From positions 1 to 52,933 of the IMG/VR virus record IMGVR_UViG_3300012920_000054: a stretch of DNA of 52,933 nt; one strand, 5' to 3'. Shown here piece by piece: positions 22,539 through 34,000 of this stretch. Position 1 is the first letter of the stretch. The number at the start of each line of letters is the position of its first letter. This DNA comes from a virus. The notes beneath the pieces were generated by a model. The model was not told where the DNA came from. It made no database searches and saw only the letters and a program-made list of their open reading frames with translations. The position numbers were made by a program, and so were the translations under genes.

Positions 22539-25001
22539 ATGTCTGAAAAGAAAGTTTACCAAAAGTTACCCGCGGTACTTCAAACTACTGCGATAAAAAA
22601 CTTTTTTGAAAGTACTGTAGAGCAATTATTCAGTAAATCAAATGTAGAGCCTATACAAGGATATATCGGCTCTCCGAGTAGTGATGACGTAAATGTAAGT
22701 GGTAAATTCTTAGCAGAACCTACAACAGTTAAAAAATTCTATGGACTAACACCAACTGTAAACACTATTAATACAACTACAGGACAAAGTGAAAACTTGT
22801 TTTTCTATGACGAACTTGTAGAAACATTAGAGACATATGGTGTTAATGTTAAAAATCACAATAAAATTTTCTCAGAAAAATTTGCATCATTTTTACCTCC
22901 AATAAACATAGATAAGTTTACAAACTATCAAGAATACTATTGGTATCCAAAAGGGCCTGATGCTATATCAATCACAGGAACAGTAGAAAATTATATTGAT
23001 ATTGATAAAGATATAATAGGAATGAAAACTTTTACTCCATCAGGCGGTAAAGCATTTCGTAATGGCATGGTTGTAACATTTAGTGGTGATTACGTTATTC
23101 CTGCTTCAAAACATAACATAGAATATGTTGTACAGGGTGTAGGCGAAAGCATATCATTAATTAAGAAGGAAGTAAATCTAAGTGCTAGATATACATCTAC
23201 AGGATATACAAGCAACAGCATTGACCTAACTTACAAAACAACTGGTGCAGTTACAGACACAGTAACATATAATGCTCCACAAACAGGTGATGCTATTACT
23301 TCTGATGTTGGTGACCCAGAAGTGTACATCAAAGGAAGCGGAGCACCAGGAACAAAAACAGAAATTCAAACTATTAATGTTGGAACATTGAACAGATACA
23401 ATGGCACAACAACACTTAGCGATGGTAACACAACTATATCAATAAATCATGCAACTGCACAGCCAAGAAACATTGTGGAACTTGTTGCACAATTAAAAGC
23501 GGCAACTGGTTATAGTAATTTAAAATTTACAGTTGATGTTGCAGATAGATCTCCAGTTGACTATGTTGTACAAGAAAAAAATGCAATTAACAATAATGCC
23601 TGGAGTAGAATTAACTTTTGGTATCATAAAAATAATTTCTTAGATGCAGATAATTCTTTGCCTAGTAGATCATTTCGTGCAAGTCGACCTATTATCGAAT
23701 TTGACAAAACACTAGAACTATATGATCACGGAACAGGAAAGTCTATTGCTGACATTGATGCAGTAGCATATAACTATACATTCAAAGAATTAGATGGAAG
23801 TAATGCAGGCACAACATTTGTAGACGGTGTAAACAGACTTAATTACGATCAAATTATTTTTAACAACGAAGTAACAGACATTGCAAAGTATGTTTATAAA
23901 CTTACAAAAATACAAGCAGATCCTGTTATTACAACTACTGTGGGAAGTGGAGCACAATTTAGTATCACACTAACAGGACAAGGCAGAGATAGTGTTATTA
24001 GTGCTATAACAGTTACTGATGGTGGAAGTGGATACAGCTCTGTGCCAGAACTAACAATAGGTGGAGCAACAGGTAATAACTTTGGTAGTGGAGCAACAGC
24101 AACCGCTACTATTTCAGGTGGAGCCATTACAGGAGTTACAGTTACAAATGGTGGATCAGGGTATTATTTAAACGGCCAATATAGACTTGAGAAGGTTGGC
24201 GATCCTGAAACTAATCCTGCAAATACAAATGAAGGTGATGCACTATTCAAGCCTTTGATGGCATTAGCAAATCAAACAGTTTCCGTTAGAAGCGGTGAGT
24301 CGCAACTAGGTAAAGAATTTAGATGGGACGGATTGCAATGGATTAGATGTCAAGAAAAAGTTTTACCTAATCAAGCACCATTATTTAATTTGTACGACAG
24401 CGACGGCGTAGCATTAGATGATGTTGCGGTATATCCTGCTTCTACATTTAACGGTAGCAAAATATTTGGTTATGCTGTAGAAGTGCCTGAGAATGCAACA
24501 AATATTACTAAAAGCAGTATAGTAGACCCACAACTAGGACAACAATTAGTGTACAAACAATTTAATGCACAGAGTGAAATATTATTTGAAAACTTCATAG
24601 AAACAGAAAGTTTTAACTTTACGCCTTTTGGTAGTAATACTGCAACAGGTGTAACATTAGGAGCATCCAATACTGGTGGTCCATACTCTATAAACGGATA
24701 CTATCCTTTGTATGCCAGAGAAACATTAGCACAAGCGGCTGGAGACGGCACCGCACATGAACATGTGTTCTTTGGAAAAACTTTTTACATGCCAAATGGA
24801 CTTGAATTAGGAGTAACTTCCTTCCACGGAAATTACAACGGTTCTCTTACATCAGCAGACCTTACAGAAAGCACTACAACTACCTCAACAGGCGCAACTC
24901 CGATTGCAAGTTCCCCGATTTCTTCAACGATAAATACAAGTAATAATACAGGTGGATCCGGCTCAGGTGGAAGTGGTTCAGGCGGAGGATATGGATACTA
25001 A
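22539..25001 (+). CDS. Virion structural protein (820 aa), baseplate wedge-associated
   Basis: Begins MSEKKVYQKLPAVLQTTAIK and continues with ESTVEQLFSKSNVEPIQGYI and a KFTNYQEYYWYPKGPD region, which I associate with the large proteins that follow gp6 in marine T4-like phages. Residues about 484-543 hold two beta repeats (SAITVTDGGSGYSSVPELTI; GVTVTNGGSGYY). Residues about 714-771 form a domain with HVFFGKTFYMPNGL that is duplicated at the start of the next gene. The end is a Ser/Thr/Gly linker (NTGGSGSGGSGSGGGYGY). Its stop overlaps the giant gene's ATG (TAATG), and a late octamer lies inside its last codons. It occupies the place of T4 gp7; whether it is a true gp7 remnant is not shown. Confidence 0.65.
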   Translation: MSEKKVYQKLPAVLQTTAIKNFFESTVEQLFSKSNVEPIQGYIGSPSSDDVNVSGKFLAEPTTVKKFYGLTPTVNTINTTTGQSENLFFYDELVETLETYGVNVKNHNKIFSEKFASFLPPINIDKFTNYQEYYWYPKGPDAISITGTVENYIDIDKDIIGMKTFTPSGGKAFRNGMVVTFSGDYVIPASKHNIEYVVQGVGESISLIKKEVNLSARYTSTGYTSNSIDLTYKTTGAVTDTVTYNAPQTGDAITSDVGDPEVYIKGSGAPGTKTEIQTINVGTLNRYNGTTTLSDGNTTISINHATAQPRNIVELVAQLKAATGYSNLKFTVDVADRSPVDYVVQEKNAINNNAWSRINFWYHKNNFLDADNSLPSRSFRASRPIIEFDKTLELYDHGTGKSIADIDAVAYNYTFKELDGSNAGTTFVDGVNRLNYDQIIFNNEVTDIAKYVYKLTKIQADPVITTTVGSGAQFSITLTGQGRDSVISAITVTDGGSGYSSVPELTIGGATGNNFGSGATATATISGGAITGVTVTNGGSGYYLNGQYRLEKVGDPETNPANTNEGDALFKPLMALANQTVSVRSGESQLGKEFRWDGLQWIRCQEKVLPNQAPLFNLYDSDGVALDDVAVYPASTFNGSKIFGYAVEVPENATNITKSSIVDPQLGQQLVYKQFNAQSEILFENFIETESFNFTPFGSNTATGVTLGASNTGGPYSINGYYPLYARETLAQAAGDGTAHEHVFFGKTFYMPNGLELGVTSFHGNYNGSLTSADLTESTTTTSTGATPIASSPISSTINTSNNTGGSGSGGSGSGGGYGY
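24678..24851 (+). repeat. Duplicated 'FYMPNG' domain, copy 1
   Basis: Fifty-eight codons near the C-terminus of the 820-aa protein, from GPYSINGYYPLYA through HVFFGKTFYMPNGL to YNGSLT. By eye roughly 60% identical in protein to copy 2 at 25040-25219, in the same frame order but in the adjacent gene. Confidence 0.85.
24929..24936 (+). promoter_or_regulatory. Intragenic late-promoter octamer before the giant gene
   Basis: GATAAATA occurs inside the low-complexity tail of the 820-aa gene, 64 nt before the giant gene ATG, the same distance as the octamer ahead of gp26. It could give the giant gene independent late transcription. Being in coding DNA it may also be chance. Confidence 0.4.
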
Positions 25002-28000
25002 TGGCTACAGTTAATTTCGTTGGCGCAACAAACACAGAAGGACCTTTTGCAATTAATGGTTTTTATCCATTGTATGCAACAGAGGCCAAATCTAATACTC
25101 ATGACGGTGGTAATGGTACATCACATGCTCACGTATTCTTTGGACAAACTTTCTATATGCCAAATGGACTTAAGATGGGTTCAACACAGTTCCATGGTGA
25201 ATACGATGGTTCTCTGACAGCAGAATATAATCAATCCGCTACAACAAATAGTGCGTCGAACATAAAAGGATATTATTATTACAAACTGGACAAAACAGTA
25301 CCAGAATATCATAATGCTTGGAAATTTATTGATGAGCCAAGCAAACAAAGAATTTTTACATCATATTCTCTTACACAGGTTGACATAGATGCAAATGTTA
25401 CAGACTTTTTTGTAGGCTGTTATCCTGATGTCGACACAACAAAAGTGTGTGGTTATGATATCACTGTATTAATTAATGCAATACCAGTAACAACATTTAC
25501 ATACGGTGACAGACCTGCATTTATACAATTTCCTGATACGCAAACTTTTAATGTTGGCGACTTCATAGAAATTAGTGCATCTGCAAAAGAAGGCTTGATT
25601 AGTTCAAAAGGACCAAGCAAATATGAACTGCCACTAAGTTGGGGACACAACACAACTAACCAAGATATTTTAAATGTTAGTGCTCCAGAATATATTGGAC
25701 AATTTAAACAACACATAGAAAAGCAACAAGGCTTCTCAGGAGAATCTTTAGGAAGTAATAACTATCAAGACTCTTCAAAAGTTGCTGGCGTAGAAAACGA
25801 TATTGTACAAACAAACCAAGACACAATGCTTGGTGCTTTTCTTGTTGACGATAATCCAAGTAACTTAGTTGATGCATTGAGATTTAATGCCAACGAATAT
25901 ATTAAATTTAAAAATAGACTTCGACATGAAATTGAAAAGTATTACAATACCAATGCTACAACAGGACTTACAAATGAATATGTTTTAGATCAGGTATTAA
26001 GGAATGTTACAAGTTTTAAAATAGGCAATGATGTTTTTAACAAAACATATATTCTACCATTTGGTGACAATTATACAAAAGAAGATTTTACTGTTACTAC
26101 AGATACAGTAACATATACACTAAGTTCTTTTGCTGATTTAGATTTAATTGAAAACAGTTTGTTAGTGTACTTAAACAGCAAACTTTTAGTTGTTGAAAAA
26201 GATTATACAATTACAAGTTTTAGTCCACTGACTGTAAAATTATTAACATCAGCATCAGGTGGTGATACATTATGTACAAAACTTTATAATGCAGAAAGAG
26301 ATAGTGCCCAGTGTCCGCCTACTCCAAGTACAATGGGTATTATGCCATTGTATCAACCTATACTTGAAACAGACACAAGTTTTAAAACACCAATTACAAC
26401 ATTGGTAGGTCATGACGGTAGTAGACAAAAAGCATTTGGCGATTTCCGTGACGATATATTATTAGAATTTGAAACAAGAATTTACAACTCTGCAAAAGCA
26501 GAATTTAGAACTGCAAACAGTTTACCAGCATACAACAGCATAGATATTAGGTGTGGTGCTTTTAGAGATACAGGATATACACATGGTGAGTTTTATGATT
26601 TAATTAGACACTATTTTTCATCATGGACAATATCTGAAAACTTAGATCCTATTGTAAACGAATTTTTTGATTCCCAAGATGAGTGGTCTTGGAATTACAG
26701 TAGCACCGAATTACCAGGACATTGGAGAGGCTGGTACGAATTTTATTATGACACAGTAAGACCAAATACACATCCTTGGGAGATGTTAGGGTTTACTGAA
26801 AAGCCACTATGGTGGGACGAAGAATACTATGTGTATGATGTAGATGACATTGACAGATTAATACCAAGAGTTGATTACGGTTCAGGCAATACAAAACTTT
26901 GGACTGATTTAGAAGAAGGTATTATTAGACAAGGTCCAAGACAGAATCTAAACAATTACAAGATTAATAATCCTTACAGACGTATAGGGTTAGGGGACTT
27001 ATTACCAATAGATGCTAATGCAAAACTTATTAGTCCTTATAGAATTAAGTCAACAGATACTACAACAATATCTACAACATGGGTAGCATCAGAAGGCTCT
27101 GCTGATGATCAATTTGCTTTTAGAACAAACAGTTTTAGAAAGTTAGATGGTATAAACGTTACTGCTTCTGATAAACTGTATGTTGAAAGTAATAACTTGC
27201 CTACCGCAGATAAAAAGACAACAGAACAAGTAACATCGTTTGTTATACCAAGAAGATCACAACTTAATGATGCATCTACTTGGAACAATACCCCTCAAGT
27301 AAAAGCAAAAGCAATTGGTGTTTTAGTTAATGGTGATCCATTAATGAGTATCGATAGTGGCGAATATTGGGACACTGATAAAACTTATGAAACAGCAACA
27401 TGGATCTATAACAAAGCACAACAAAAAGATATTACAAATCCTGTTATAACTGAACAAGGTGTAGCAACACATTATACAATAAATCCAGATGTGTTAGGAC
27501 TTACAGAATGGGATACTGCAAATGCATCACCGGTTGTTGGTTGGGCATTTGATGGCTTACCAATTTACGGACCTTATGGTTACAGCGATGCTAATGACAA
27601 TACAAGTTCTGTAGTAAGAATACAAAGTGGCTGGGAGTTAGATACTAGAACAAGAGGCACAGGAAACACAGGCGAAACAACAGGGCCTGGTGGTAAACCA
27701 ACAGGACAATTCATAAAAGACTTCAAGATTAGTGCAAGTGCAGGATCAAGTGGTTTTACAGACTCATTTAACATGAGATATGCTGTAACAAAAGATAGTG
27801 CAACACCTATATGGCATTATGTTGCAACTGTAGACGCAAACAATAAGCCTGCTTTCCCATATCACGTAGGTGGTGGTATTGTAACAACAGATAGATGGGC
27901 AGGTAAGTTTAGAGCAGAAACTGAAGCAACAGGAACAATTTCATCTATTGATGTTATAGACGCAGGTGGATTATATACGTCGGCACCAACTATTACAATC

Positions 28001-31000
28001 ACAGGAGATGGCACAGGAGCAACAGCATCAGCAGTTATTGTTGACAAGAAAATTTCTAGCATTACAATTACAGCAGTAGGTAACGGATATACTTATGCTA
28101 CTGCAACAGTAGGTAACGACGGCGGAGGTGTTAGAGGTAAACTTAGAGTAAATGTATTAGGCGAGGACAATACCACATTCCAAGGAACTAGAAATCAAGC
28201 AGATAATCCTGCTATTGGTAGTGTAAAAAATGTATCAAGGTCTACGCAGTTAGGTACTGACGGAGTATGGAAACTGGGTGATGGCGCACCAATAGAGAAC
28301 GCATTTAAGTATAGTTCAACATATCCATTTGCTATAGCAGAAGCATTGCTACTTGCTAAACCAGGTCGCTTTGCAACAATATTCTCAGACCCTGTAGCAT
28401 TACAAAGACCTACAATCAATAATTCACAACTTCTAAGTAAAGTAACAAAGAAACGTTGGAAGTTCTTAGATAAAGCAGATTTTAAAATACACGGTGATAT
28501 AGATGTAGCAACAGGTAAAATGATTACCAATATTGGTTACACACAATTTATTAACAGTTGGTTAAAATTCCAAGGACTTGATACAGTTCTTAACTTTGTT
28601 AATCCTTTAAGAACACTTAACATGAAACTTGCTCACAGAATGAGTGGGTTTATTGATAAGGATACATTGTCAGCAAGAACAGATCAATACAGCAACGATG
28701 GTAATGCAACAAGTTTAATTATTCCGCAAGAAAATATTACAACTACATTGCATAGCAGTAATTACAAATCTAGAAATTTCTACACAGGTGTTATTGTAGA
28801 AAAAACTAAAACAGGGTATAGAGTAAGAGGTTACGATAAAAACAGAGGTTACTTTGAAGTTTATAATCTACTTAAGACAGGCAACAAAGTAGAAGTAGAA
28901 GTAGGCGGCGAACCAGAAGCATATAGTGTATGGGAGCCAAACGTAACTTATGACACAGGTAACATTGTACAATATAGAAATAATTTTTATCAAGCACCTC
29001 TGAGAATTGCATCAGGTTCTGTGTTTGAAAGTAAGTTGTGGCAAAAACTTGCCAAGTTACCTCAGGTAGATTCTGCAAAAGCAGTACACTATATTGAAAA
29101 AGACATATCAACTAAACGTGTTTCATATGAAACAGAATTTAAAACTGTACAAGAAATATTTGATTTACTAATAGGACTAGGACTTTATCAACAAGAACTA
29201 GGATTTGATTTTGGGGAATTTAATAGTTCTGCAGGAGCAGTTCAAGATTGGGCCTATAGTGCAAAACAATTCCTATTCTGGACAACAGGCGAATGGCAAG
29301 TAGGTAACACCATTGAACTTTCTCCTTTAGCAGGTAAAGTAAAATATATTGCACCAAGAGGATTTATTGCTAAGATAAACAGATCCGACAGAGAGCAGTT
29401 TACAATATTAAATCAATTTGGTGAAGGCATTGATCCTACAAGTTGTACTATAGTCAGAGAAGGAGAATTCATAGAAGTTTCCCCACCAGACGGCGAACAG
29501 ATTTACAGTTTGATGCTTTACACCAAAGAAGTTGAACATGCATTAGTATTTGATAATACCACAAACTTTAGTGATGTTATCTTCAATGAAACATTTAATC
29601 AAAGACATAAGAGAATAAAACTCAAAGGTCAAAGAACAAAGAATTGGAAAGGTAAATTCTTAAGTCAAGGATTTATTATCGACGGTGATGAACTATTACC
29701 AAACTTGGACAACTTAGCAGAAAGTTTAGGTCGTTATCATGAGTTTGGATTTATACCTGTTGAAAAACAAGTATACGAAGCAAGTAGAGCCTTGTTTGGA
29801 TATACCGAAAGAGATTATCTAACTGAATTAGATATTCAAGACGACGAACAGTTTGATTTCTACAGAGGAATGATACAAGGGAAAGGTACGTCTGAAAGTT
29901 TAGGCAGAATTGCAAGAAGTAGTGCAGTAGTATCCGGCAACGTAAATATTTTCGACGAGTGGGCACTTAGAGTAGGAGATTTTGGTGATACAGAAAATGA
30001 CCAAAGTATTGAACTTAAATTAGTTAAGTCTGATATTAAACAAGATCCACAACTTATAACATTAGATTTTCCAGAAAATGTAACAAACGTTGTTGAAAGA
30101 ATTGATATTATAGATCCTAAGTATGCATATGACTTAGCACCTACAATAGAAATAGCGGCTCCACCAGTGGGAGGCGTACAAGCAACTGCAAAAGTAACAT
30201 TAGATTCATCAACTAGAAAGTTACAAAAAATAACTGTAACAAATCAAGGTAGTGGTTACGGTGCCATACCAGTTGCTAAGGTATTAGCAAGTAATGTTCT
30301 AATTAGTGAAAGTAATGGTACAATACCAAAAGTTGTTGCAACAACAAGCAACTATTTTGACTTTACACAAACAAGTGCAAGTATAAAAATATCCGACGGA
30401 CTAAGTTCAAATGCCGCTATAACAATTAGTGTTACGAACGGCGGTAGTGCAATTACTACAGCAAACGTATTAGCGGCTGTGAATAATAATACAGCCATCA
30501 ATGCTAATGTACAATTAAATTTAATTGCTTCTGAAGTTATAAGCGGAAGCTCAACAGTTACAAAATATACAGCACAATTTATAGGTAAAGATTTTTATTT
30601 AGAGAATGGTGCAAACTTTGGTCATAGTGCGGCTAACATACACTATCAACCTGTACAAAGGTATGCAGTATCTAGTGCAATGCCAGGGTCAACTAGCCAA
30701 ACCACAATAAATGACATAGAAGTATTACTTAATGATACTGCTATAGATTCATCATTATACACATATGATGTTGGTAGTGTAAACACTAGCACAACTACAC
30801 AATCATATCCAAGTATAAATGTATCAGCAACTAGAGATGAAGGTAATGTTTATTATCCATTACAGAATAGCAGTTTCACAGTTACACTAAGTACACCAAT
30901 TGACGTAAATAATTTGGAAATTGGTACTGACGGTGATTACAAGTTTGTTGATTTATATATAGGCAATGTATTAATCAGGAACTCACATAACTCTATTTCG

Positions 31001-34000
31001 TTTGGTGATCATGATAATAATTCTGGTACAGCAGATCAAGAATATATTACAAGTAATGGAACAATGTATACTATTGCCGCCAATGGTGCTAGTATTACAT
31101 TCCCTGATGTATCACGTTTGCCTAATAGTGTTAAAACAGCAATTAAAAATCCTCCATTAATATCAGATGCTGACGGAAAACAACAAAGATTAGAATTTGT
31201 TTTAGATACTGGTACGGAAATTAAAGTAATAGAACATCCAACAGTACAACTAAGTCAAAATCTAACAACAGATGTACCAGGTACAAAATTAAATATCAGA
31301 GTAACAGCACCAGATGGTATTGCTGTTAGAATGGGTGCAAAAAGAAATTATCTTATCACAGAAGATGACAAAACTGATAATACAATAGTAATTGATATAG
31401 ATGACGCATCAAGATTTATTAAAAAGCCAACAGGTGTTAAAGACAACAACTTGTGGCCTACAACATCATCGGTAAATGCTTTTGGACTATTAGATAATTC
31501 ATATCCTACAATTAGAAATGCTGGATATGTAAATAGTTCTAATGTAACTTTCCAAGCATTTGATGTTGCTAGTATTCCAGAATTATACAAAGACGATATA
31601 TTAATCAAGCCAACAACAAATGATTTAATTCATATAGCAAAAAGCGAAAACAAAGATTGGAATGTTTATAAGTTAGAAAAAACTGCCGCTACTGTACACT
31701 ATGTAGAAAGAAATAATGACGGCTCTGTACAACTTATCACAGACGATAGCCTTTTCCAATACTTAGATACAAATGAAATTGGTCAGCCTAACACAGGAAA
31801 ATATTTAGATTATGTGTTATCACTGGACAATTCAAATTTAAGTTCTCCAGTTGTTGTATGGAATCAAGAAGATATAGTTAGAAGGACACAATCTCAGATT
31901 AGCGACTTTGAAGCACCACAAATGGTACAGGCTCGTATTAAGAGTATTGGTCCAAGAAAAACAAAAACTATCACAGCAGTATCGCCTCACTTTGGAAAGC
32001 AAATAAACGACATTGCTTTAACTCCTCAGGCAGATAGCACTACTGTAGTTGCAACAGGAAATGTACAAGACATAGAGGCATTTGATGCCTTTGAATTGGT
32101 AGACAATGCGGCTATCATAGATCAGCATCAAGCAACAGTTTCTTTAGCAAACACAGACGAACTAACATTTGACCCAATAAGAGTTGAAAGCATTACTGTT
32201 TCAAGTGCAGGTAGCGGATATACCGTGCCTCCTACTGTAAGTATTGCAAATGGTAGTGGTGGTGCAGGTGGAGATACTGCATCAGCAGTAGCAAGAATTA
32301 GTGGACCTGTAAGTGCTATAACAGTTGTTGATGGCGGTGTAGGATATGTTTCTGGAGCGGTAACAGTTGCAATTAGTCCTCCAGAGAATGTTGTACCTAC
32401 AACAGGCGTAGCCGATATTGCAACAGCAACAGCAACAGTTGATGCAGAGGGAACAATAACAGGCTTTACAATTACTAATGGTGGTAGCGGATATACTTCA
32501 AATCCTACAGTTACAATTATAGGTGACAACACAGAGATGGCAGTTGCAACAGCAACTATTAACGGTTCTGTTGATGAAATCATTATGGTTAATAGAGGTA
32601 GTGGTTACAGTGGTGGCACACCAGCAGTTACAGTCAGCGGTAATGCAACAGCAACAGCAGTAAGAACAGTTCCAGCACAAACTCAATTAGCAAAAATGGT
32701 TACTGGTGCTGGAGGAACAGCAACAAAAGTAAGTATTAAGTTCTTAGGTCAAATATCTGATTCATTAGAATTTAAACTTGAACCTCCACGAACAGCAACA
32801 GAACAAGCAACACTTGATGCATTACAGAGAAGAATAAATTACCCAATTACATTAAAATCCTATAACACATCAACTGGAACATTTGCAATCAAACATTCTG
32901 ATTTTGCTGTTACTGATTTCTTAACTAATTTAGAATCACCAGGATTCCAAACACGGGTACTTACATCGTTTACTCCAAGTAGTGCAAACTTCTTTACAGT
33001 AGCATCAGTAGGATTTAGAAGATTTGAATTTGAAGATATTACTTCTGGTGCAAGTATAGGTTACTCGACAAATGTAACAATTAGGCACTTAAACAAATCT
33101 AAGATTACTAGTCCAAATCACTCAGTGAGAGTTGGCGATACTGTAAGATTATTTACAAATACATTTAGCGGTGCTTACAAAGTTGAAAATGTAATTGATC
33201 ACGATAACTTTGTTATTAAGGCTCCATACATTCCAGGATTCACGTCAGGAACAATTTATGGCGAAGGCATAGAAATAAAAACTGTTGGACCACATGGTAT
33301 ATCGCCAGTGTATGCACAATCAAACAAAGGCATTGCTGTACACTTTGCTGATCCTAAAATATACAACCAAAAGTATGTTATAGATTCTATAACACCAGAC
33401 AGTATTTTAATAAGTGGTAGATGGGCACCGAGAACAGGTACTGCAATTTACTACGAACACAAAGTAGGCATGGTTACAGGTCAAACTCCTTACAACGGAA
33501 GTAATAGCCCAACTGCTACAAATATTATAACAGTAACAGATGACGTAAAACTAAATGAGTACTTAGTAACTTATAGTGCAAACAGTCAGATAGTGCCGTC
33601 ACAGTTTGTTACTATCGACGGCGATAAACTTTGGGTAGCACCTGAAGGATTGCCTTCTGTAACTCCTTCAGCAACTTATCCTGCAGTCGAACTAACAGTT
33701 GCTAGACAACGTGGTAGAGGACTTAACAGATATCCTCTAGTAACAACACTAGATCATGATGTGGTAAACATTAACGGAAGCGAATTTAAAATTGATAATA
33801 CAAATAGTGCAAAAGCAGTTGAAAGTTCTATTAATAGAGCAATAAGATTAAGAAGAGAATTTGTTAAAAGTGATCCAGCGGAAGGTGGTACTGAAATTGG
33901 ATTTGTTATGATGAACGATCCAAACACACCAGTATACGAAGACTTACCTTCAAGAATGATCAGTAACTACGGACCATATCTACGTGATGCAAACAAAATT

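Noticed and set aside
32128-32583. 151-codon minus-strand ORF in the giant gene
   Set aside because: Antisense of the glycine/valine repeat cluster; repeats keep the reverse frame open by composition.
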